The position numbers and the translations under genes were made by a program. Shown here piece by piece: positions 19,736-27,430 of a stretch of DNA of 64,000 nucleotides. Source of the DNA: CAZEJS01 sp964512645 (GTDB taxonomy: Bacteria; Actinomycetota; Geothermincolia; Fen-727; Anoxymicrobiaceae); the NCBI GenBank assembly GCA_964512645.1, contig CAZEJS010000009.1, forward strand, positions 24,575 through 88,574. Reading direction: 5' to 3'. The notes beneath the pieces are model-generated. The model was given only the letters and a program-made list of their open reading frames with translations. It did not search any database and was not told the DNA's origin. The stretch's first letter is position 1, and each line of letters opens with the position of its first letter.

Positions 19736-20627
19736 TTTCATGTATTTCCTCAGGGAGTCCGCCTCTTCGATGCGGCGCAACATGGCCCTGACCGCGGCGG
19801 CGATAATGGTGACCAGCCTCTCGCTGCTGATCCTGGGTGTCGTAGGCATGTCGGTGCACGCCGGGAACGGCCTCGCCACCAACATGAAAGAGCGGGTCGA
19901 CGAGATCAGGGTCTTTCTCAAGGAGAACGTGACGGTCGAAGAGCGGGCCAGCATGGAGAACTTCATCCGCAAGATGTCTGAGGTCAAGAGCGTGAAGTAT
20001 ATCTCCAAGGAAGACGCGCTCGAAGAGTTCAAGAAGATGTACAAGGACGAGAAGCGGCTGCTGGAGGAGATCGAGGGAAACCCGCTGCCCGCCGAGTTCA
20101 AGGTCAGGATGAAAGACCCCAAGTTCAACGTGGTGGTCGCCGGCAGGATAGAGACCAGGCCGGAGGTAAGCGTTGACGACACGGGAAAGAAGGAGATCAA
20201 GAACCCCAGGGACGTGGTGCAGAAAGTGCTCCGGATAACCGGCGCGGTGCAGAAATTCGGGCTCGTGATCGTGCTGGCGTTCGGGCTGGTTGCCGTGGCG
20301 CTGGTTTCGATCACGATAAGGATGGCCATTTACTCCCGCCGCAAGGAAATCGGCATCATGAAGCTGGTCGGGGCCACGAACTGGTTCATCCGGTGGCCTT
20401 TCATGATGGAGGGCGTTATCGAAGGATTCTTCGGGGCGGTGGTCGGGATCATAGTTGCCGTGCTCGTCAACGCCTGGTTCATATCGAAGCTCGAGTCGGC
20501 GGCGGAGAACGTGAACCTGGTCGCCGGCGGCTTCATGGCCGTTCTCTCCATCGTGCTGGTGATAATCGGCGTATTCATGGGCGCCATCGGGAGCGCGCTG
20601 GCCCTCAGGAGGCACATAGAGGTCTAG
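19725..20627 (+). CDS. ftsX: Cell division protein FtsX
   Basis: A 300-residue permease-like protein. An N-terminal membrane segment is followed by an extracellular loop of about 130 residues (RVDEIRVFLKENVTVEERA onward), then three membrane segments with the FtsX core MAIYSRRKEIGIMKLVGAT. I chose ATG 19725, which overlaps ftsE by 11 bases and gives MAVNFMYFLRESASS, the usual family start; GTG 19698 would add nine residues. The extracellular loop is the part that recruits peptidoglycan hydrolases in other Gram-positives. Confidence 0.95.
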   Translation: MAVNFMYFLRESASSMRRNMALTAAAIMVTSLSLLILGVVGMSVHAGNGLATNMKERVDEIRVFLKENVTVEERASMENFIRKMSEVKSVKYISKEDALEEFKKMYKDEKRLLEEIEGNPLPAEFKVRMKDPKFNVVVAGRIETRPEVSVDDTGKKEIKNPRDVVQKVLRITGAVQKFGLVIVLAFGLVAVALVSITIRMAIYSRRKEIGIMKLVGATNWFIRWPFMMEGVIEGFFGAVVGIIVAVLVNAWFISKLESAAENVNLVAGGFMAVLSIVLVIIGVFMGAIGSALALRRHIEV

Positions 20628-20785
20628 AACCCGGTTCGCAGGTGGGGCGTCTGACTCGTTGGACACCACGGGAGTGAATTGTCTCCTGTCAGTAGAAATG
20701 GAATAGGGCTATCATTTACTGCGGGTCCGAGAGGGCCCGCAGGTATCTTAGAAGCGGACACGGGGCCACCGGCTAAGGAGTGGAC

Positions 20786-22333
20786 TTGGACGAACAACAG
20801 GGCAACCCCCCACAGGACCAGACGGGGTACGACCCCGGCAGGGGCGGCGCGACGGGCCAGGAGCAGCAGCCGTCACCCGCGCAGCCCCCGCAGGGAGCGT
20901 ACCCCCCGCCTCCCCCGCAGGGAGCGTACCCCCCGCCTCCCCCGCAGGGACAGCCGACAGGGCAGGGGTATCCCGCGGGGCAGGTGCCTGCCGCGCCCGG
21001 GCAGCAGCACTACCAGCAGCCGCCTTCAGCGCCGCCGCCCGCGGGTACCAGGAAGAAGATGCCGCTGGGAGCGAAGATCGTGCTCATCGTGGCCCTCTCC
21101 CTCTTCGTGGTCGGAGGCCTGGTGGCGGCGGGCTTCGTAATCGACAGGGTGTTCTTCGAGAAAGACACGGAGAAGTTCAGCCTCGAGGAACAGCCGGTCT
21201 TCCGTGAGGCGTTGTTCGACATCAAGAACTATTACTTCAAGAAGTACGACGAGAAGAAGATCATCGACGCCGGCAACGCCGCCGTGGAGAAGAAAAAGAA
21301 GAAAGGTGTGACCTCGGCTTCCAGGCTCACCAGCGAAGGAATCGCGGCTGCTGTGAAGGCGCTGGGGGACAACCACAGCCAGTACCTGTCCCGGGCCGTG
21401 AACCGCAGGCTCGAACAGGACCTGAACGGCTCCTTCTACGGGGTCGGGTTCACGCTTCGCCTCAACAAGAAGAGGCCGAAGGTAGTATCGGTAATCAAGG
21501 GATCCCCGGCGGAAAAGGCCGGCGTCAAGACCGGTGACGTCATCATGAAGGTCGACGGGAAGGAAACCCTCGGGGAGGGGCTGGACAGCGTGGTCCTGCG
21601 GATCAGGGGCAAGCAGGGCACCAGGGTCAGGATCGATTTCGAGCGCGACGGCAAGCCGATCAACAGGGTAATGACCAGGGAGAAGATCCAGATACCCGAC
21701 TTCGAATCGGAGCTGCTGGACGGCAAGTTCGGCGTGCTCAGGCTCTACGAGTTCAACAAGGGGGTCGGCGACAAGGTCCGCGCAGCCGTCAAGGACCTCC
21801 AGGCCAGGGGCGCCCAGGGTTTTATACTCGACCTGCGCAACGACCCCGGCGGGTTGCTTGACGAGGCGGTGAATGTGGCCGGCGTCTTCATACCCGACGG
21901 CACCGTCGTGTCTTACCAGACCAAGGGTCAGAAGAAGGTCGATCTGCCCGCCAGGGGCGGCGTCGAGACCGACAAACCCCTGGTTGTGCTGATCAACGGT
22001 GGAAGCGCGAGCTCTTCCGAGATAGTGGCCGGCGCCCTGCAGGACAGGGGAAGGGCGGTGATAGTGGGCACCAAGAGCTTCGGCAAGGGCTCGGTGCAGA
22101 AAGTTTTCGACCTTGGCGACGGCGCCGCGGTCAAGCTGACGATATCGCTCTATTACCTTCCCAAGGGCGAGTCCATCGACGGCAAGGGCATAACCCCCGA
22201 CATCGTCGTCTCCGACAAGGACCCCCAGAAAGAGGAATCGCTCCAGAACGAGAAGGCGAAACAGGTCCTCCAGAATATGATCGAGGGCAGGCCGCCCGCG
22301 GGGTTACTCCTCGAGGAGCTTCCGGCGGCGTAG
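20786..22333 (+). CDS. S41 family C-terminal processing peptidase
   Basis: About 515 residues. A cytoplasmic Pro/Gln-rich N-terminal region with 9-residue repeats is followed by a single membrane segment (KIVLIVALSLFVVGGLVAAG). A PDZ domain (VVSVIKGSPAEKAGVKTGDV) and the S41 protease domain then face outward. The catalytic Ser is in GGSASSSEIVAGAL and the Lys in GTKSFGKGSVQ. It degrades or trims exported proteins. I chose TTG 20786, 5 bases after AAGGAG; a GTG at 20780 lies inside that ribosome site. The ftsEX-ctp order matches Bacillus. Confidence 0.93.
   Translation: MDEQQGNPPQDQTGYDPGRGGATGQEQQPSPAQPPQGAYPPPPPQGAYPPPPPQGQPTGQGYPAGQVPAAPGQQHYQQPPSAPPPAGTRKKMPLGAKIVLIVALSLFVVGGLVAAGFVIDRVFFEKDTEKFSLEEQPVFREALFDIKNYYFKKYDEKKIIDAGNAAVEKKKKKGVTSASRLTSEGIAAAVKALGDNHSQYLSRAVNRRLEQDLNGSFYGVGFTLRLNKKRPKVVSVIKGSPAEKAGVKTGDVIMKVDGKETLGEGLDSVVLRIRGKQGTRVRIDFERDGKPINRVMTREKIQIPDFESELLDGKFGVLRLYEFNKGVGDKVRAAVKDLQARGAQGFILDLRNDPGGLLDEAVNVAGVFIPDGTVVSYQTKGQKKVDLPARGGVETDKPLVVLINGGSASSSEIVAGALQDRGRAVIVGTKSFGKGSVQKVFDLGDGAAVKLTISLYYLPKGESIDGKGITPDIVVSDKDPQKEESLQNEKAKQVLQNMIEGRPPAGLLLEELPAA
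20891..20950 (+). repeat. 27-bp tandem repeat in S41 protease N-terminus
   Basis: Two full 27-bp units and the start of a third, beginning CAGGGAGCG at 20891 and 20918, and CAGGGA at 20945. They encode QGAYPPPPP. The identical DNA suggests recent expansion by slippage. Confidence 0.8.
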
Positions 22334-22433
22334 TACGAACTCCATTCCGCGGATTGCCGTGGGCGAGCCGCGGAGCGCCGACGGACGTTGTTGGCGGTCA
22401 TTTCCCGTGGTTGGCTGATGCTATACTCTGGAC

Positions 22434-22922
22434 ATGGCAGGAAAAGAAGCTGTGCCGGGAGTTCAGGTCAAGGCTACCAACCGCAAGGCTTTTCGCGATT
22501 TTCAGATCGAGGAGAGGCTGGAAGCGGGGCTGGTGCTCACCGGCAGCGAGATAAAATCGATAAGGGCGGGAAAGGTGTCACTGGTGGACGCCTACGCCGC
22601 CATCGAGAAGGGCGAGGCGTTCGTGCACGGCATGAACATCTCGCCGTACATGGAGGCGTCGCACTTCGGGCACGAGCCCAGGCGCACGCGCAAGCTGTTG
22701 CTCCACAAAGAGGAGATCAAGCGGTTGACCGGAAAGGTCACCGAGCGCGGCTACACGCTGGTGCCGCTCAGGCTTTACCTCAAGGGAGGCAGGGCCAAGG
22801 TGGAACTGGGTCTCGCCCACGGGCGTCGCAAGTACGACAAGCGGCGGGAGCTCGCGGAGAGGGACGCGAACCGGGAGATAGCGCGGGCCCGGCGCAGGAG
22901 AGCGCGAGAAGCCGCGGAATGA
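22434..22922 (+). CDS. smpB: SsrA-binding protein SmpB
   Basis: A 162-residue SmpB with NRKAFRDFQIEERLEAGLVL, GSEIKSIRAGKVSL, HEPRRTRKLLLH and the basic C-terminal tail KYDKRRELAERD. It delivers tmRNA to stalled ribosomes, and the ssrA gene begins 16 bases after its stop codon. A possible -10 (TATACT) lies just upstream of the ATG. The rest of the 100-base leader shows nothing else. Confidence 0.97.
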   Translation: MAGKEAVPGVQVKATNRKAFRDFQIEERLEAGLVLTGSEIKSIRAGKVSLVDAYAAIEKGEAFVHGMNISPYMEASHFGHEPRRTRKLLLHKEEIKRLTGKVTERGYTLVPLRLYLKGGRAKVELGLAHGRRKYDKRRELAERDANREIARARRRRAREAAE

Positions 22923-22937
22923 ATAGACTAAGAACAA

Positions 22938-23285
22938 GGGGGCGATACGGCTTCGACAGGAATGAACGGAGGCGATGGCGCGGGCCGAGCTCCAATAACT
23001 CGTTAAACTGTTGGGAACAACCAAACGCCGACTCTGAATTGGCACTGGCTGCTTAAACAGCGGTCACGTCCCCCGGGTGAGGCCTGCTTCCCCGGGCAGG
23101 GCGACGGTTAGCAGGATAGCTCCCAGCCGGGGTCCCGACGGCGAAGGGGCGAAACCTTTCCGGGGCTGGCGAGGGCAAGGCCTCCCACGGGCCGACCCCG
23201 AGCGAGACATAAACCGTGGGATACGCCCGTAGACCCGTCGTTGAAGCATTCTTGGACGGGGGTTCGACTCCCCCCGCCTCCACCA
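22938..23285 (+). ncRNA. ssrA: Transfer-messenger RNA (tmRNA)
   Basis: The 5' end GGGGGCG pairs with 3' CGCCTCC, followed by A and CCA (ending at 23285), to form the alanine-tRNA-like acceptor. The start continues as GATACGGCTTCGACAGG, typical of tmRNA, and the T-arm GGGGGTTCGACTCCCCC is clear. The tag reading frame ends ADSELALAA (23027-23053) followed by TAA at 23054. The in-frame residues upstream, EQPN, may also belong to the tag; the resume codon is not certain. It lies directly after smpB. Confidence 0.95.
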
Positions 23286-23319
23286 CAGGGCCCCGGCTCG
23301 TCCGGGGCCCTGTGGTGGA
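23279..23319 (+). terminator. Strong hairpin at the 3' end of ssrA
   Basis: An 18-bp perfect stem with loop CTCGT (23297-23301). Its left arm includes the terminal bases of tmRNA, so processing would follow cleavage of the stem. No U-tract follows. Confidence 0.6.
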
Positions 23320-23539
23320 CATGGCGGACGAGACTACCGTCAGGGGTCACCGCGCGCCGCACGAGGCCTACCGGTCCGGTCCTGAACGCACACCACTGCA
23401 GAACCACCAACAGGCATGAGGGTCTTCAGAGATCGAACCAGTTCCTCGATTACCGGCGCGCGGTGGTTCTCTTTGCCTGCTTCCGCGATCTGGCCGATAA
23501 TAGGGGCTCGAGACTCAAGCGGCCATCCGGGAGCGGGCA

Positions 23540-23547
23540 TAGATGAA
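23540..23547 (+). repeat. Left 8-bp target-site duplication
   Basis: TAGATGAA, identical to 26583-26590. It contains an orphaned copy of the murI start codon (ATG at 23543), downstream of GGGAGCGGG. From there only a 24-codon frame into the transposon end is open. Confidence 0.93.
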
Positions 23548-23587
23548 TGTGATTAGTCCCTTAGCTCAGAATGACACTATATCTTGT
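23548..23587 (+). repeat. Left terminal inverted repeat, 40 bp
   Basis: Begins TGTGATTAGTCCCTTAGC and is the exact reverse complement of 26543-26582 over all 40 positions. Confidence 0.95.
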
Positions 23588-23697
23588 GGTTGGGGTCAAG
23601 CCGGGACACCAATCTGAAAAAATCCCTGGAAAAAGGCATTTTCGAGCCGTAACTTCCGCGACTTTTCCGCGTTCTACTCATGCGGCTTGAATACCGG

Positions 23698-23719
23698 AAC
23701 GTCATTCAAACGTCATTCA
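23698..23719 (+). repeat. Short tandem repeat inside transposon
   Basis: Two adjacent copies of the 11-bp AACGTCATTCA lie between the left end and the transposase gene. They could be transposase-binding iterons; the function is unknown. Confidence 0.5.
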
Positions 23720-23844
23720 AAGGCCTTTCTGCGCTCTGAGACAGCCCGGTTTCCCCGCCCGAGAAACGTCGAACTCACCGCGCCTTCTTCCTTCCGCGGT
23801 CCGGCCGGCTGCCCGCAGCAGTCTGAAAAGGATGTCACACCCTT

Positions 23845-24825
23845 GTGGTATTGATATTACTGGATGTTTGCGCGTCCGGACGGCAGGAAAGGAGAAGGTT
23901 TGGGATATCTGAGGGAAGACCTGAGAAGTGGGCTCTTCAAGTTCATGGCCCGTTTTCCGAAGGAGGATGCCTGCCGGATTTCCTCGTTGATATCAGGTGG
24001 CCGAACGGGTTCGCCTGTCCGGCCTGCGGGAGCACAAGGCACTGGTTTGTCGGGACCCGTAGGCTCTTCGAATGCAAGGACTGCCGGCGTCAGACGTCGG
24101 TAACTGCCGGTACAATCATGGATGAGACCAGAGCGCCTCTGCGGGCATGGTTCATGATGATTTACCTTATGGCCCGGGCCAAGAGTGGGGTATCAATCCT
24201 CGGAGCGGCCGCTGACGCAGAAATCTCCTACAAAACCGCATGGCTGATGGCGCACAAAATCCGTTCGGCGATGGCCGAGGAAGACGAAGGCCGTCTCCTG
24301 AAAGGAATCGTCGAAGTCGATGAGAGCTACTTCGGGGGTAAGCATAAGCCGGGCAAACGCGGGAGAGGCGCGGCGGGCAAGACACAAGTCCTCATCGCGG
24401 TCGAGGTGAACCGCGGCTTTCCGGGTGCGGCTAAGATGCACGTTCTCCCTTCGGGGACGGCTGAGGACCTGAGGAAAGCCTGCGGGATGATGATTGTCTC
24501 CGGCAGCTCGGTAATTACGGACGGGCTTCACGCATACGAGAAAGCGCTTGTCGACTACACCCGCGTGAAGAGGACATTCATTCAGCCGAACACGGCGGCC
24601 AGAAAGCTGCCTTGGGTGCACACCGCCGCCGGTACCCTGAAGAAGAACCTTCTGGGCTCGCAGCACGGGGTAACCCCGAAGAACCTTCAGCGCTATCTTT
24701 CGGAGTTCTGCTGGCGCTTTTCTAGGCGAACCCGTGAAGAGGACCCGTTCGACCTTCTCCTCGAAGCATGCCTCAAGGGGTCTGTTCTGACATGGGCTGC
24801 CCTGGCGCGTGGTCCGGGGCCATAG
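23845..24825 (+). CDS. IS1595-family transposase, apparently frameshifted near the N-terminus
   Basis: The frame ending at 24825 holds an N-terminal zinc ribbon (CPACG then CKDC) and a DDE-type domain with VEVDESYFGG (Asp about 158) and VITDGLHAY (Asp 226). The closing part is WVHTAAGTLKK and RYLSEFCWRFSRR. The expected family N-terminus, FKFMARFPKEDACR, is encoded in a different frame (TTG 23900 after AAAGGAGAAGG, up to CGG at 23975-23977). It would continue as DFLVDIRWPNGF only after a -1 shift. The first 43 or so residues from GTG 23845 therefore look out of frame. The third catalytic position, usually Asn, reads Thr 264. Either the gene is damaged, the read has lost a base, or frameshifting is used. 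Confidence 0.85.
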   Translation: MVLILLDVCASGRQERRRFGISEGRPEKWALQVHGPFSEGGCLPDFLVDIRWPNGFACPACGSTRHWFVGTRRLFECKDCRRQTSVTAGTIMDETRAPLRAWFMMIYLMARAKSGVSILGAAADAEISYKTAWLMAHKIRSAMAEEDEGRLLKGIVEVDESYFGGKHKPGKRGRGAAGKTQVLIAVEVNRGFPGAAKMHVLPSGTAEDLRKACGMMIVSGSSVITDGLHAYEKALVDYTRVKRTFIQPNTAARKLPWVHTAAGTLKKNLLGSQHGVTPKNLQRYLSEFCWRFSRRTREEDPFDLLLEACLKGSVLTWAALARGPGP

Positions 24826-25075
24826 AAAACACGCAACTTCACTTCCATTTCTTCGTTCTAAATGATAAGACATAGATGTGATATTTCAATTTGGCCTTGG
24901 ACTGCAATAATGCGTTGAAGGGGATGTGAAGTGGTGGATTCCAAGTCCTGGTTTCAGACACGGGTCTGTTATTTGATTTTCTGCATTTGTAGTCCCGGCG
25001 TTTTTCAAAGCAGCGTGGATAACAGTTGGTGTGTAATGCTCCAACTGCCGGGGCGGATATGATGGGGGTGGGGCT

Positions 25076-25807
25076 GTGGCTGGCAAGAAGAAAGCTTGTT
25101 TAGCCTTAATTGTTGTGTTTGCCATCTTGCTGGGAACCACTGCAAGCGCGTGGGCGTTGACTTACAAAGTAGGAGTCGTAGAAGGAAATGGAACGTCCAC
25201 TTATTACAGTCTCGGAACCAACGGTTATCTTACAGCCTATAGTAGCACTATGCCGTCTTCAGCAGCGGCGCCCAATGCCCACGTTCAGTCGATATTTGTT
25301 TACTGGAAGCCAACTACTGGGTCTCCTCTCAATATGGTAGAGGTCGGTTGGTCACAGGGTTGGTATCAGGGAACGTACCCCGGCGGGCCTTTTGGCCCGC
25401 ACCCGACTCCGAACCATTTTTGGGCTTTAGCCATCCAGTATAATGGCACAAGCGGCGGTTACTGGGCACAGGATATCTGTCCTGATGGCCTCGGGGAGAC
25501 CCACCAGTACAGACTAGACTATGGCGGAGCGGTCGGGGGCGGTCAGTATCGCTGGTGCTACTTCGTGGACACAAACAACGTAGCGAACCTAAACGCTCAG
25601 TTGCCCTACGGGTTCTCAGTGGTTGGGTGCGAACGCAATACGTTGAACACGGTGAATTCAGGAACATTCTGGAACATGTACAGAAAGTCGTTGTCCAGCG
25701 TATGGCAAATTTACGTCGGGCCTCGAGAGTTCATGGACAATGACCCGAATTATGACCTCAGAATGGACATATCGCCGCACCCGTACCAATTCTACATATC
25801 GCGATAG
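25076..25807 (+). CDS. Transposon passenger: secreted protein of unknown function
   Basis: 243 residues from GTG 25076. A clear signal peptide (MAGKKK then a hydrophobic stretch, probable cleavage after SAWA) precedes a mature part rich in Tyr, Trp, Gly and Asn. Segments such as SIFVYWKPTT, MVEVGWSQGWYQG and FWALAIQYNG suggest beta strands of a secreted globular domain. I do not recognise the family. It is AT-richer than the host genes. An inverted repeat CAGTTGG/CCAACTG lies at 25023-25047. The next gene follows after 12 bases, so they form an operon. Confidence 0.75.
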   Translation: MAGKKKACLALIVVFAILLGTTASAWALTYKVGVVEGNGTSTYYSLGTNGYLTAYSSTMPSSAAAPNAHVQSIFVYWKPTTGSPLNMVEVGWSQGWYQGTYPGGPFGPHPTPNHFWALAIQYNGTSGGYWAQDICPDGLGETHQYRLDYGGAVGGGQYRWCYFVDTNNVANLNAQLPYGFSVVGCERNTLNTVNSGTFWNMYRKSLSSVWQIYVGPREFMDNDPNYDLRMDISPHPYQFYISR

Positions 25808-25819
25808 GAGGGGAGTCGG

Positions 25820-26461
25820 ATGAAAAAGACCATGGTGCTAACTGGTATCATTCTGTTTGCCGGGGCGTTACTAGCGGCCGGCTGCGGTGCGCCAAGCGGA
25901 AGTGTTACTTCAAGCAACACTGGCATTAGGGGCATCAGCGGTGGCCTGCCTCCTACAGGGGCCCAGAGTGTCTCTACCATCGCTGAGGCTATACAATCAA
26001 CCGGCATGAATATCCGAGTTCCAAGAGATACTCTGGGAGGAGCACCGACTGCTGTTAAAACGGTTGCAGCTGACAAGGAATTGGGCACCAACACTTACAT
26101 CTATTGTACGTACAGCAACGGAATGAACTTGAATGCGGAATCTTCACCGCAAGTTGATTATGCTGCGCAAATCGCTAACATGGAGCAGTTGAATCGTACG
26201 GCATCAATACATCCTGACAAACTGCCATATCTTGTAACCGTGGCAGGCCACCAGGGTATGCTCTGGCCAGCGCATATGAATCAGGGCGACACGCAACCAG
26301 GCGTGCCTGTTCTCTACTGGTGGGACAGTGGAGTATCATACTCCCTCTACCCGCCAGGAACATCGAGCCCAACAGGTGTGCCCAACAAAACCACTGTGAG
26401 CCCGGATACAGAGTCGACGACCATCAACACTCTTCTCAAAGTTGCCAACTCGATGTATTAG
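25820..26461 (+). CDS. Transposon passenger: lipoprotein of unknown function
   Basis: 213 residues with a very good ribosome site (AGGAGGGGAG) before ATG 25820. The lipoprotein signal MKKTMVLTGIILFAGALLAAG is followed by the lipobox cysteine (LAAGC). The mature part begins Ser/Gly/Thr-rich and has no recognised domain; VTVAGHQGMLWPAHMN and VPVLYWWDSGVSYSLYPPG suggest a compact extracytoplasmic domain. It is co-encoded with the secreted protein and ends before a terminator hairpin. The pair may act together on the cell surface; this is inference from adjacency only. Confidence 0.75.
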   Translation: MKKTMVLTGIILFAGALLAAGCGAPSGSVTSSNTGIRGISGGLPPTGAQSVSTIAEAIQSTGMNIRVPRDTLGGAPTAVKTVAADKELGTNTYIYCTYSNGMNLNAESSPQVDYAAQIANMEQLNRTASIHPDKLPYLVTVAGHQGMLWPAHMNQGDTQPGVPVLYWWDSGVSYSLYPPGTSSPTGVPNKTTVSPDTESTTINTLLKVANSMY

Positions 26462-26478
26462 GCATTTATCATTCAGAT

Positions 26479-26506
26479 GGAAAGCCGCCCATTTAGGCGG
26501 CTTTCC
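26479..26506 (+). terminator. Terminator hairpin closing the passenger operon
   Basis: An 11-bp perfect stem (GGAAAGCCGCC/GGCGGCTTTCC) with loop CATTTA, followed by TGCGTTCC. It would insulate murI from the passenger promoter. Confidence 0.65.
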
Positions 26507-26542
26507 TGCGTTCCAAATCCCAGTAGACCGAACTTCTTGCAT

Positions 26543-26582
26543 ACAAGATATAGTGTCATTCTGAGCTAAGGGACTAATCACA
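26543..26582 (-). repeat. Right terminal inverted repeat, 40 bp
   Basis: The exact reverse complement of 23548-23587. It contains TATAGT (26549-26554) and AAGGGA (26568-26573) in the direction of murI. These might supply an outward -10 and a ribosome site. Confidence 0.95.
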
Positions 26583-26590
26583 TAGATGAA
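26583..26590 (+). repeat. Right 8-bp target-site duplication
   Basis: TAGATGAA, identical to 23540-23547. Its ATG at 26586 serves as the present murI start codon. Confidence 0.93.
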
Positions 26591-27425
26591 AGACATGCCG
26601 ATCGGTATATTCGACAGCGGGGTGGGCGGCCTGACGGTGGTCAGGTCGGTTAGAGAGCTGTTGCCCGGCGAACGCCTGATCTACCTTGGCGACGGCGCCA
26701 GGGGACCTTACGGACCCCGCGACATCAACGAAGTGCGCGGCTTCGCCCGCGAGATTATCGACTACCTCCTGGGGTTCGGGGTGAAGCTGATAGTCATCGC
26801 CTGCAACAGCGCCACCGCCGCGGCGCTGGAGGAAGCCCAGCGCGAGTACGAAATACCGGTCGTGGGCGTCATCCTGCCTGGAGCGCGGGCAGCGCTCAAG
26901 CGCTCGAAGTCCCTGCGGATAGGGGTGATAGGGACCGAGGTCACCATTTTGAGCGGCGCTTATGAGCGGGCTGTCACGAGGCTCGACCCCGGAGCAATGG
27001 TGTTCGGGCAGGCGTGTCCGGAGTTCGTTGAGTTCGTAGAGAGGGGCGAAGTATCCGGCGACCACATAAGAGAGATCGCCCTGGGCTACCTCGACCCGAT
27101 GCTTGAATTCGGAATGGATACACTCATCATGGGCTGCACCCACTACCCGTTGCTCGAGCCTCTCCTGCGCGACGTAGCGGGGCCTTCGGTAGAGCTGGTC
27201 AACAGCGCGGACGAGACGGCCGCCGAGGTCGCGGACATCCTCGACCACCTCGGCTGGCTCGCCGACGGGTCCGGCCACGGTTCCACGGCCTTCCTTACCA
27301 CGGGTGACGAGGAGCGTAGCAGGGAGCTCGGCCGGCTGTTCCTCGGGCCGGAGGTTCGCAGGGTGGTACCTGTCACCTTCGAGAACCACCCCGAGCTGGA
27401 TTTCCTCGACACCGGGGGAAGGTGA
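26586..27425 (+). CDS. murI: Glutamate racemase
   Basis: A 279-residue racemase that makes D-glutamate for peptidoglycan. Motifs are PIGIFDSGVGGLTVV, IYLGDGARGPYG, the first catalytic Cys in VIACNSATAAA and the second in IMGCTHYPLLEP. The ATG at 26586 lies in the right target duplication of the transposon. The more usual family start would be ATG 26595 (MPIGIFDSG). The original ribosome site (GGGAGCGGG at about 23529-23537) is now 3 kb away, so expression must rely on sequences inside the transposon end. It overlaps or abuts the MBL gene downstream. Confidence 0.95.
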   Translation: MKDMPIGIFDSGVGGLTVVRSVRELLPGERLIYLGDGARGPYGPRDINEVRGFAREIIDYLLGFGVKLIVIACNSATAAALEEAQREYEIPVVGVILPGARAALKRSKSLRIGVIGTEVTILSGAYERAVTRLDPGAMVFGQACPEFVEFVERGEVSGDHIREIALGYLDPMLEFGMDTLIMGCTHYPLLEPLLRDVAGPSVELVNSADETAAEVADILDHLGWLADGSGHGSTAFLTTGDEERSRELGRLFLGPEVRRVVPVTFENHPELDFLDTGGR

Positions 27426-27430
27426 CGCCG

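Larger units (their letters stand above)
23548..26582. mobile_element. IS1595-family transposon with two passenger genes
   Basis: A 3,035-bp element bounded by 40-bp perfect terminal inverted repeats and flanked by the 8-bp duplication TAGATGAA, the target size known for IS1595-family elements. It holds a transposase gene (frameshifted, 23845-24825) and two plus-strand genes for exported proteins (25076-26461) ending in a terminator hairpin. The passenger part is visibly AT-richer than the host genes. Perfect ends and an identical target duplication indicate a recent insertion. It separates ssrA from murI. Confidence 0.93.

Noticed and set aside
20891..20950. CRISPR-like repeats
   Set aside because: The 27-bp units are adjacent without spacers and encode a Pro-rich protein repeat in frame.
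22388..23056. Protein frame running through smpB into ssrA
   Set aside because: It is a shadow frame of smpB whose end coincides with the tmRNA tag codons; tmRNA structure explains the sequence.
24868..24880. Internal TAGATGTGAT resembling the transposon junction
   Set aside because: Only about ten bases match and there is no further inverted-repeat sequence, so it is probably chance rather than a nested end.
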